Origin: Acetothermia bacterium UBA3571
GTDB taxonomy: Bacteria > Bipolaricaulota > Bipolaricaulia > Bipolaricaulales > Bipolaricaulaceae
Reading direction: 5' to 3'
Length of the DNA: 9,921 nt
NCBI GenBank assembly: GCA_002375995.1
Contig: DFNI01000035.1
Span: forward strand, 1-9,921
Shown: one piece after another, positions 1-6,238 of the stretch
Numbering within the stretch: position 1 is the stretch's first letter
Layout of the letters: each line of letters begins with the position of its first letter
Translations under genes and position numbers: made by a program
Notes under the pieces: model-generated
Seen by the model: the letters and a program-made list of their open reading frames with translations, nothing else
Database searches by the model: none
Told to the model about the DNA's origin: nothing

Positions 1-2
1 CG

Positions 3-2042
3 GGGGCCGCGGCGGGGTTTCTCCTTGCGGGCGCGGCCCAAGCCTTATTCCTTTGGACCAAGACCATGGCCCGACAGGGCCTGCTTTCGCCCCCCTGGGG
101 AGCTTGGCTTCCCGCGGTTCCTTTCGTGGCGCTGGGGTTCTTGCTCCTTTGGCGCCTGGACGGAAAGCGCCTCCTCGGCCTTCTTCTCCTCGTTTTCCTT
201 CCCCTTTCGGCCGGTGCGGCACCGCCCCCCTTCTCCCTGGAGGCCGAGTCCCTGAGCTTTTCTTTGGGAGAACGGATTTTCCTCGCCTCGGCCGCCCGGG
301 CCGAGTTCGGAGATTACGCGCTGACGGCCCACGAGTTGTGGGGGAAAGAAGAGGAGGGCGCATGGTCCATCGAGGCGAAAGAAGCGGAGCTTGTGGGGAA
401 AGATATCTCCTTTAGCGCGGACTCGCTCCGGGTGGAGTTCGATCCCGAAGGGAAGGTGGAAGCCTTCCACGCCCAGGAGCTCTCCGGGAGGCTCCGGTTC
501 CGCGGACCCGAGAAGGAGGAGACGTTGGTGTTTGTGGCCTCCCGGGCCGATGTTTACCTGGAGGAAGGGGATGTGGCGCGGTTGGTGGGCGAGGAGGTCT
601 CCTTCACCACCTGTCCCTGTCTTCCGGGGGCCCCCTATTCGGTGCGGGCCGCGCGGATCGTGTATGTCCCCGATGAGTGGATCTTCGCCCGGGACCTCTT
701 CCTCTCGTCCTTCGGGGTCACGGTGTGGTGGCTCCCGTTTTACGTCTCGCGTCTGGGGGAGGAAGGTCCGACGCTATTCCCCAAGATTGGCTTCAGCGGA
801 AGAGATCTTTTCCTGAAGTGGTCTTTTCCTTTCACGGTGCGCGAGGAGGCGTTGTGGGGAGCTGTGGGGTTCACCTTCTTCCCCCGGGGGATCCGGTTGG
901 AGCCCGAGGGTTCACTTTTCTGGGACGAGGGATTTTTATCGGTGAGCCCCCGGGGAGTGCGGGCCTCGGGGAGAGGTAGTTGGGAGGGGGGAGATTGGAA
1001 GGGGGACCTCTCCTTCACCGGGGGGAAGTTGAGGGCGGGCTTTTCCGGCACCGTTTCCAGCTGGAGCTGGAAAGCGGCCTGGGAGCACGTGGAACGCAAG
1101 GACGGGACGTACGAAAAGGCACCCGAGCTTACCCTCGGCCGCGCCTTTCCGTCGCCCTTGGGAAATGCCACGCTCAGCTTATACGGCGGCCGCTATATCG
1201 AGGCGGATCTTGTGGCCCTGAAGCTCGGGGGACGCATCGCGATACGGCCCACGGCGAAGTGGGGACCCTTCTCACTCTCCTTTCCTATCGGCGGCAGTCT
1301 GGATGTATACGAGGCCGAAGCCCATGAGCGTCGTTACCGGGTGGATATATCCCCTTCCCTCACGATAGGTGGAGCAAAGCTCGCCTACAGCGGGCGGTGG
1401 GGAGGGGGGGCTTCGCCCCTGGGATTCGACGCCCTTCCCCCTTTGTCCCGCGTTTCTCTTTCCCTTTCCGGAAGCGAACAAGGAGTGATCCAGCGGATCT
1501 CGGTCTCCTGGGATCTGGGAGAGGCAAAGACCCCGCGGGGCAGCTGGTCTTTTTCCATAAAGGAGCCCAAGGTTGAGTTCTCGCTTGGATTCACCCCCTA
1601 CCCTCTCTCCTTGGGGGACTTCAAGCTCTCGTTACGCTTGGGCGGGGAAGGGTGGAAATTGGTCCTTCAGGGCGGGGGAAGCCTTGCTTCCCGCCCAAGC
1701 TTTCAGGATTTTGTGCTCAAGGGAGATGTGTCCGGGGATAACTTCTTTTTACGCGGCGGTTTCCGGTTTGCCCCGTACCCTTTCCGGCCCAAGCGCGGCA
1801 TGGCGGAGCTCGGCTGGGAGATCTCCGAGGAATATCGGCTCGAGGTAGCCGGGGAGTACGATTTCCCTTCCGGCAAGCTCATCCAGGGCAGGGTCTCACT
1901 TGTGCGGAGCCTCCAGGGGTGTCTGCGAGTGGGTGTTGCGGTGAGCCCCGGCGAGGTTCGGTTTACCCTGGAGGTCCCGGCCTTTCCCGGAGCGAAGATC
2001 CGCTTTTCCCCCCAAGACGAGACGTTGAGGTGGGGAGATTAG
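3..2042 (+). CDS. LptF/LptG-type permease tail fused in frame to an LptD/OstA-like outer-membrane protein (5' partial)
   Basis: The frame is open from the left edge to a TAG at 2040-2042. Numbering from the ATG at 66, residues before it and up to about 33 read like the C-terminus of a YjgP/YjgQ (LptF/LptG) permease: a hydrophobic helix, then MARQGLLSPPWGAWLP and a last helix. Residues 34-52 (KR, LLGLLLLVFLP, SAGAA) resemble a signal peptide. From about 57 an OstA/LptA-like beta-rich domain follows, then LptD hallmarks: TTCPC (181-185), PDEWIFARD, VWWLPFYVSR (220-229), LFPKIGFSG. The rest, rich in alternating Trp/Gly/Phe strands, fits an outer-membrane beta-barrel. Cysteines are C183, C185 and C619 only. 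Known role of the family: LptFG extracts lipopolysaccharide-type lipid from the inner membrane and LptD inserts it in the outer membrane. The ATG at 66 lies inside the permease helix region, so it is not the true start; the gene begins outside the window. An internal TTG or GTG start (about 127-145) giving a separate LptD with its own signal peptide is possible. The LptD call is firm at family level; the fusion is as read. Confidence 0.8.
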   Translation, partial: GAAAGFLLAGAAQALFLWTKTMARQGLLSPPWGAWLPAVPFVALGFLLLWRLDGKRLLGLLLLVFLPLSAGAAPPPFSLEAESLSFSLGERIFLASAARAEFGDYALTAHELWGKEEEGAWSIEAKEAELVGKDISFSADSLRVEFDPEGKVEAFHAQELSGRLRFRGPEKEETLVFVASRADVYLEEGDVARLVGEEVSFTTCPCLPGAPYSVRAARIVYVPDEWIFARDLFLSSFGVTVWWLPFYVSRLGEEGPTLFPKIGFSGRDLFLKWSFPFTVREEALWGAVGFTFFPRGIRLEPEGSLFWDEGFLSVSPRGVRASGRGSWEGGDWKGDLSFTGGKLRAGFSGTVSSWSWKAAWEHVERKDGTYEKAPELTLGRAFPSPLGNATLSLYGGRYIEADLVALKLGGRIAIRPTAKWGPFSLSFPIGGSLDVYEAEAHERRYRVDISPSLTIGGAKLAYSGRWGGGASPLGFDALPPLSRVSLSLSGSEQGVIQRISVSWDLGEAKTPRGSWSFSIKEPKVEFSLGFTPYPLSLGDFKLSLRLGGEGWKLVLQGGGSLASRPSFQDFVLKGDVSGDNFFLRGGFRFAPYPFRPKRGMAELGWEISEEYRLEVAGEYDFPSGKLIQGRVSLVRSLQGCLRVGVAVSPGEVRFTLEVPAFPGAKIRFSPQDETLRWGD

Positions 2043-2048
2043 TATAAT
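2043..2048 (+). promoter_or_regulatory. Possible -10 box (TATAAT) before the phosphatidyltransferase gene
   Basis: A perfect TATAAT sits right after the LptD stop codon and 12 bases before the next ATG. No -35 box lies at 16-18 bases; the nearest TTGAGG (2025-2030) is only 12 bases away. Transcription from it would start around 2055, downstream of the GGAG, giving an almost leaderless mRNA. It may be chance in a short AT-rich patch. Confidence 0.25.
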
Positions 2049-2060
2049 GGAGTAGGGGAT

Positions 2061-2594
2061 ATGCGGAGGGAAAAACTTCCCGACTGGCTTACGGCCGCCC
2101 GGGGTATTATCGCGGCGGCGATTTTGGGGATGATTCCTTTGGGCCCGGATGCCCTACCCCAAGTCATCGCCCTTTTGCTTTTGGGATGGACCACCGATAT
2201 GCTGGACGGCCGCCTGGCCCGGCGGTACGAGAAGCCCCCTTCCTGGATCGGCGAACATGACTTCCAGTTCGACATGGTGATGGTGTTGGCCTCCACGGTG
2301 TATTTGGTTTCGGTGGGGCTCATTCCCTGGTGGGTAGGGGTCCCGTACCTGGCCCTGGGGCTGCCCTTGGTCCTGTGGGTCCATCACACCCGGGAATTTA
2401 TCCAGTTTAAGGCTGTGGCCATGGGGCTTGCTTTTCCCTGGGTATTTGTGCCGTTCGTGGTGGCCTACTTCCACGCCCGCCCTGCCGCCTACGCGGGGCT
2501 TATCTGGATGTTGTGCGCGCTGATCATCGACTGGAAGAGATTTACAGGGGTAGTAGGGGATTTCCTGCACGGTTCCGGCCTCGCCCGCCGCTAA
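2061..2594 (+). CDS. CDP-alcohol phosphatidyltransferase family membrane protein
   Basis: A 177-residue integral membrane protein. It carries the family signature D46-x2-D49-G50-x2-A53-R54 followed by D67-x3-D71, the metal- and CDP-binding aspartates that transfer a phosphatidyl or similar group from a CDP-alcohol to an acceptor alcohol in phospholipid synthesis. The usual glycine nine residues after the AR pair is Ile63, with Gly64 next to it, and the segment reads WIGEHDFQFDM, so this is a divergent subfamily and not a standard PgsA. Hydrophobic segments lie near residues 12-28, 34-45, 71-106, 118-137 and 143-156, giving about five to six helices in a compact protein of typical length. The start is supported by GGAG at 2049-2052, eight bases upstream. 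It follows the LptD-like gene by 18 bases on the same strand, so it is probably in one operon and may make an envelope lipid. The acceptor alcohol cannot be told from sequence. Its TAA overlaps the ruvB stop. Confidence 0.85.
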   Translation: MRREKLPDWLTAARGIIAAAILGMIPLGPDALPQVIALLLLGWTTDMLDGRLARRYEKPPSWIGEHDFQFDMVMVLASTVYLVSVGLIPWWVGVPYLALGLPLVLWVHHTREFIQFKAVAMGLAFPWVFVPFVVAYFHARPAAYAGLIWMLCALIIDWKRFTGVVGDFLHGSGLARR

Positions 2595-3607
2595 AGCTCG
2601 AACAGCCTCGCTGTAGTGCGGCCGAGGTGTTGATACGCCCTTTCCGTGGCCACCCTCCCTTGGGGGGTACGACGCAAGAATCCCTTGGCGATGAGGTAGG
2701 GTTCGTAAAACTCCATCACCGTGTCCTTGTCCTCTCCCAGCGCGGCGGCCAGGGTCTCGATACCCACGGGGCCCCCGTCGAAGCGATCGATAATCACTTC
2801 TAGGATCTTCCGATCCAGGGAGTCCAAGCCCTCATGGTCGATGCCCAGAAGCTCGAGGGTCCGCCGGGCGATCCGCTGGTCCACGATCCCGTCCCCCTCC
2901 ACCTGGGCTAGGTCCCGGGCGCGGCGCAGTAGCCGCAAGGCGATCCTGGGTGTGCCTCGGGCCCTGGCCGCGAGCTCCAAAGCCCCCTCCGGGGTGACCT
3001 CCAGCCGCATCCTCTCCCCGGCGCGGCGGATGATCTCGGCCAGTTCTTCCGGGGCGTAGTAATCCAGGCGGAACACCACCTCGAACCGATCCCTTAGGGG
3101 CGCGGTGAGGAGCCCCTCCCGGGTGGTGGCCCCGATCAGGGTGAAGGGCGCCAGATCCAGGCGGATGGAGCGGGCGTGGGGCCCCTCGCCGAGGACTATG
3201 TCCAGCTTCCATTCCTCCATGGCGGGGTACAGGACCTCCTCCACCTGGCGGCGGAGCCGGTGGATTTCGTCGATGAAAAAGACGTCACCCCGCTTGAGAT
3301 GCGTCAAAATGGCTGCCAGATCCCCTGGGCGCTCGATGGCGGGACCGGAGGAGATCTGGATCCTCACCCCCAACTCATGGGCGATGATGTGGGCTAAGGT
3401 GGTCTTGCCGAGGCCCGGGGGAGAGAGCAGAAGCACGTGGTCCAGGGGTTCGCCGCGTTCCTTGGCGGCCTGGATGTAGATGCGGAGCCTTTCCTTGATC
3501 TTCTCTTGGCCTATGAATTCGTCCAGGGTCCGGGGGCGCAAGGCCCGAAAGTTCTTTTCGGGCTCCCTTTCTTCCGCTCGCAGCCATTCCCTAGGCATCG
3601 GGGCCAT
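2591..3607 (-). CDS. ruvB: Holliday junction branch-migration ATPase RuvB
   Basis: Hexameric AAA+ motor that, with RuvA, drives branch migration of Holliday junctions in recombination and repair. Numbering from the ATG at 3616: the N-terminal LRPRTLDEFIGQ is typical; Walker A is SPPGLGKTT (65-73, first Gly replaced by Ser); Walker B is DVFFIDEIH (111-119); VEEVLYPAMEEWKLDI and the ATTREG/PLRDRF block (163-178) follow; sensor 2 is RGTPRIALRLLRRARD (220-235). The C-terminal winged helix begins near 258 (LGIDHEGLDSLDRKIL) and includes RFDGGPVGIETLAAALGEDK. About 338-341 residues is normal length. The start at 3607 is preferred because GGAGGG (3618-3623) is 10 bases upstream, while the ATG at 3616 would be one base from it. 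It lies 69 bases after metK on the same strand and may be co-transcribed. No ruvA or ruvC is in the window. Its TAG overlaps the TAA of the convergent phosphatidyltransferase. Confidence 0.96.
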   Translation of the reverse strand: MAPMPREWLRAEEREPEKNFRALRPRTLDEFIGQEKIKERLRIYIQAAKERGEPLDHVLLLSPPGLGKTTLAHIIAHELGVRIQISSGPAIERPGDLAAILTHLKRGDVFFIDEIHRLRRQVEEVLYPAMEEWKLDIVLGEGPHARSIRLDLAPFTLIGATTREGLLTAPLRDRFEVVFRLDYYAPEELAEIIRRAGERMRLEVTPEGALELAARARGTPRIALRLLRRARDLAQVEGDGIVDQRIARRTLELLGIDHEGLDSLDRKILEVIIDRFDGGPVGIETLAAALGEDKDTVMEFYEPYLIAKGFLRRTPQGRVATERAYQHLGRTTARLFEL

Positions 3608-3617
3608 TTTATCCATA

Positions 3618-3623
3618 CCCTCC
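3618..3623 (-). promoter_or_regulatory. Ribosome binding site of ruvB (decides start)
   Basis: GGAGGG on the minus strand. It is one base from the ATG at 3616, too close to work for that codon, and ten bases from the in-frame ATG at 3607, which is therefore the better start. A third ATG at 3598 is 19 bases away. Confidence 0.6.
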
Positions 3624-3676
3624 GCCCCAGACGAACGGGCCGAAGATGGAGAGCGTCACGTTTGAAAGGCGGGCTA

Positions 3677-4876
3677 TTAAACCACCTTGCCGGTGCGTTG
3701 GGCCAGGGCGCGCCGGAGCGGCTCCACCATGTCGGTCCGTTCCCACGTGGGGTCGAGTTCGATCCGGCCGAAGTGTCCGTAGCAGGAGAACGGCTCGTAG
3801 ATGGGCTGGCGTAGCTCCAGTCGCTCGATGATGGCCGCGGGGCGGAAGTCGAAAAGCGAAAGCACGAGCTCCCGCAAGGTCTCGTCCGAAACCACCCCGG
3901 TCCCGAAGGAATCCACGTTCACGGCCAGGGGCTTCGCCCGCCCGATCGCGTAGGCGATCTGGACCTCGCATTCCTTGGCGAGCCCTGCGGCAACCACGTT
4001 CTTGGCCACGTACCGCGCCATATAGGAGCCGGAGCGGTCCACCTTGGTGGGATCCTTCCCGGAGAAGGCGCCTCCGCCGTGGGATCCGTAACCGCCGTAG
4101 GTATCCACGATGATCTTGCGCCCCGTCATCCCAGTGTCGCCCACCGGCCCCCCGATCACGAACCTGCCGGAGGTGTTCACGAAGACCTCGGTGCTCTCGT
4201 CCAACCACCCGTCGAGGACCGGTTCCACCACGTACTTCTTGATATCCTCCACCAGGTCCTCGAGCTCGACTTCGGGGTCGTGCTGGGCCGCAAGGAGCAC
4301 AGTGTGGACCCGTATTGGCTTTCCGTTCTCGTATTCCAACGTGACTTGGGTCTTCCCGTCGGGACGGAGGTAGGGGAGGGTTCCGTCCTTGCGCACCTCG
4401 GCCAGGCGCTTGGCTAACTTGTGGGCCAAGGTGATGGGGAGAGGCATGTATTCAGGGGTCTGTGTCGTGGCATAGCCGAACATGATCCCCTGATCACCGG
4501 CGCCCAACTGGTCCTTGGGATCGCGGGAGCCGTGCTTTACCTCCCACGAGGAAAGCACCGCTTGGGCGATGTCCGGAGACTGGCGCCGCAAGAGGTTCAT
4601 CACGGTGCAGCTCTCATACGAGATCCCGTAGCTCGGATCGGTGTACCCAATCTTTTTCAGCACTTGGCGCGCGATCTCATCCGGGTCCACCTCGGCCTCG
4701 GTGGTGATCTCGCCTCCGACGATGATGAGGCTCTGGGTCACGAAGACCTCACAGGCCACGCGGCCGCCCGGGTCTTGGGCGAGAACGGCGTCCAAGACGG
4801 CGTCGGAGATCCTGTCGGCGATCTTGTCCGGATGGCCTTCAGCTACCGATTCGGAAGTGATGAGTTTTGTCTGCAC
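3677..4876 (-). CDS. metK: S-adenosylmethionine synthetase (methionine adenosyltransferase) MetK
   Basis: Makes S-adenosylmethionine from methionine and ATP in the cytoplasm. The 399-residue length matches the bacterial family. Motifs: SESVAEGHPDKIADRISDA (8-26, with His15 and Asp17 at the ATP/Mg site), GAGDQGIMFGYA (125-136), GGPVGDTGMTGRKIIVDTYG (242-261), and the loop GGGAFSGKDPTKVDRS (267-282). The segment before QSPDIAQ reads VMNLLRR instead of the more usual VxxxDxQ, a small local departure. The start is GTG at 4876, not ATG, supported by GGAGGT at 4880-4885 and by the protein beginning in register with family members (MQTKLITSESV). A plausible promoter lies just upstream, leaving a leader of only about 14 bases, so there is no room for a SAM riboswitch. 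ruvB follows downstream on the same strand. Confidence 0.97.
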   Translation of the reverse strand: MQTKLITSESVAEGHPDKIADRISDAVLDAVLAQDPGGRVACEVFVTQSLIIVGGEITTEAEVDPDEIARQVLKKIGYTDPSYGISYESCTVMNLLRRQSPDIAQAVLSSWEVKHGSRDPKDQLGAGDQGIMFGYATTQTPEYMPLPITLAHKLAKRLAEVRKDGTLPYLRPDGKTQVTLEYENGKPIRVHTVLLAAQHDPEVELEDLVEDIKKYVVEPVLDGWLDESTEVFVNTSGRFVIGGPVGDTGMTGRKIIVDTYGGYGSHGGGAFSGKDPTKVDRSGSYMARYVAKNVVAAGLAKECEVQIAYAIGRAKPLAVNVDSFGTGVVSDETLRELVLSLFDFRPAAIIERLELRQPIYEPFSCYGHFGRIELDPTWERTDMVEPLRRALAQRTGKVV

Positions 4877-4879
4877 CGC

Positions 4880-4885
4880 ACCTCC
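4880..4885 (-). promoter_or_regulatory. Ribosome binding site of metK
   Basis: A strong GGAGGT on the minus strand, three bases from a GTG codon. It fixes the GTG at 4876 as the start of metK; no in-frame ATG lies near it. Confidence 0.8.
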
Positions 4886-4896
4886 TTTGTTCGTGG

Positions 4897-4925
4897 ATAG
4901 TATGAAAATCTATTTTCCCCCGCAA
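4897..4925 (-). promoter_or_regulatory. Candidate sigma-70-type promoter of metK
   Basis: On the minus strand TTGCGG (4920-4925) and TACTAT (4897-4902) are separated by exactly 17 bases, with an AT-rich spacer in an otherwise GC-rich region. The predicted transcription start near 4890 leaves about 14 bases of leader containing the ribosome binding site. Matches to consensus are partial (3/6 and 4/6). The remaining bases up to the M24 stop at 4962 hold a short GGAGG/CTTCC hairpin (around 4938-4950) without a U-tract. Confidence 0.5.
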
Positions 4926-4961
4926 CCCGGGACGGGAAGGCCCCTCCGCTTTCGTTTTTTC

Positions 4962-6143
4962 TCAATCGATGATGAGGCTCGCGAGGTCCCGGGGGTAGGG
5001 GGTGAGGCGTTCGGCCCCGGTTTCCGTCACCACCACAGTGTCGGAGTGGCGGAACCCGGCGAACCCGGGGATGTAGATCCCGGGCTCCACCGAGAACACC
5101 ATCCCCGGCTCGATCACGGTGTCATCCCCGATGTCGAGGAACGGGGCCTCGTGCATCCGGATCCCCAGGGCGTGCCCGGTGTGGTGACGCCAATACTCCC
5201 CGATCCCCTCTTGGGCGAAGAAGTCGCGTACCTTCCGGTCCACATCGGCACAGCGGCGCCCGGGCTTTATCTCCGCGAGGGCGAGGTCCTGAGCGGCCAC
5301 CATGAGTTCGAAGTAGTGGCGCTGCTTTTCGGTGGGCTTCCCCACGATCATAGTACGCTCGAGCTCCGCCCAGTAGCCGCCGACATCCGCGGTGGCCCCG
5401 GTGACGAGGACGTCGCCCTGCCTGATGCGGGCGTTGGTAGTGATGGCGGGGGGCACCGCCGAACGAGGGCCGATTTGGCCGCGGTATCCTACTTGTACCG
5501 GAAAACCGACACGGGTCGGACGGTAATCCGGTCCCAGGGCCCGGAACATAGCCGCGGAGGCCTCGAAGGCCGCCCGGGCGGCGATCTCCGTCTCGGTGAG
5601 TCCCGGCCGCGTGTACTCCTGGAGGAGGGAATGGGCGAGGTTGGCCTATTTAGCGCTCTCCCGCAGGAGTTCGATTTCCTCCGGGCTCTTTACGGCCATC
5701 ATTCGCTCGAGAGTGTCCTTTGCCAGCACGACCTCGGCCTCGAGGACCTTGCTCAGCTTGGGTCCGCGATAGTCGTAGCCGCCCCCGTAGCCGTCGGAAT
5801 CGGCCCCGATCTTTTTGCCCTCGAGGCCGAGGTCCCGGAGGAGGTCCGCCAATCGCTCCATGGGATGTCGCTCGTCCGGGTATTCGGGGTAGGTGGCGAC
5901 CTCCACGTCACACGCCTCCTCGGCGTGCTCGCGCTCCAAAAGCGGGACGAACAGTACCGGTCGCTTCCCAAATGCCCAGGCGAGCGCTATGGGCCGTTCG
6001 GTGGCGATGAAGGCGAACCGGCTGAAGTAGAAGATGTTGTGCGGGGAGAACAAGCAGGCTCCCGCGATGTCCTCCGCGCCGAGCACTTCCTCCAGCCTCT
6101 TCCGGCGTTGCACGATCTCCCTCTCGCTGACCTTTATCGCCAT
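4962..6143 (-). pseudogene. M24-family (Xaa-Pro peptidase/creatinase-fold) hydrolase interrupted by one in-frame amber codon
   Basis: The frame runs for 393 codons, ending in TGA at 4962-4964, broken only by a TAG at 5646-5648 (codon 166). Both sides read as one protein: ELLRESAK, stop, ANLAHSLLQEYTRPGLTE. A TGG (Trp) codon there would fit the family, one G-to-A change away. Residues 1-150 are the creatinase-like N-terminal domain; the rest is the pita-bread catalytic domain. Metal-site residues seen: H324 (HHTGHALG), E353 (VEPGIY), E378 (TGAERLT). The two usual aspartates are G249 and E260 (AELERT), so this is an unusual subfamily, perhaps not a standard aminopeptidase. The start at 6143 has AAGGAG seven bases upstream; the in-frame ATG at 6170 lies within the probable -10 box. 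As read, only a 165-residue fragment lacking the active site would be made. The downstream ATG at 5549 is mid-domain and has no ribosome binding site. It is divergent from hyuA. Causes to separate: recent nonsense mutation, sequencing error, or readthrough. Confidence 0.85.
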
Positions 6144-6150
6144 ACCCCAT

Positions 6151-6156
6151 CTCCTT
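6151..6156 (-). promoter_or_regulatory. Ribosome binding site of the M24 gene
   Basis: AAGGAG on the minus strand, seven bases from the ATG at 6143. It selects that ATG over the one at 6170, which has no such site and overlaps the promoter. Confidence 0.75.
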
Positions 6157-6168
6157 CCTAAAAAGCAC

Positions 6169-6174
6169 ATTATA
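6169..6174 (-). promoter_or_regulatory. -10 box (TATAAT) of the M24 gene
   Basis: A perfect TATAAT on the minus strand. Transcription from about 6162 would give a leader of roughly 19 bases containing the AAGGAG site. No good -35 box is visible at 16-18 bases (around 6191-6198), so an activator or a relaxed -35 is possible. Confidence 0.5.
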
Positions 6175-6223
6175 GGTCACCTTCCGCTCGCGTCTTGATT
6201 GGCCTTGCGCTCGTGGGATCGGC

Positions 6224-6229
6224 TAGTAT
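6224..6229 (+). promoter_or_regulatory. Weak candidate -10 box (TAGTAT) before hyuA
   Basis: TAGTAT lies nine bases before the hyuA ATG, and a TTGATT at 6195-6200 is 23 bases upstream, too far for a normal spacer. If used, the transcript would be nearly leaderless. The GGGAG at 6231-6235 is three bases from the ATG and would lie upstream of that transcription start, so the real promoter may be elsewhere in 6171-6238. Confidence 0.25.
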
Positions 6230-6238
6230 CGGGAGCCG

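Noticed and set aside
66..68. ATG at 66 as the true start of the LptD-like gene
   Set aside because: Residues before and after it continue an LptF/G-like transmembrane end, and no signal-peptide or ribosome binding site fits there. The frame is already open at the window edge.
4935..4960. Terminator with a T6 run (4955-4960) after the M24 gene
   Set aside because: The T-run is on the + strand, where no gene ends. On the M24 strand it is a run of As before a short hairpin without a U-tract.
4877..4961. SAM riboswitch upstream of metK
   Set aside because: Only 85 bases lie between the genes, the likely promoter is within about 50 bases of the start, and no multi-helix SAM aptamer pattern is visible.
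5646..5648. Pyrrolysine insertion at the amber codon
   Set aside because: Pyrrolysine is known mainly in methylamine methyltransferases, the position suits Trp and is not catalytic, and no pyl genes are in the window.
4641..6161. A 506-codon open frame on the + strand opposite metK and the M24 gene
   Set aside because: It is the antisense shadow of two well-identified genes in GC-rich DNA. Its protein has no recognisable motif and its start lies inside metK with no ribosome binding site.
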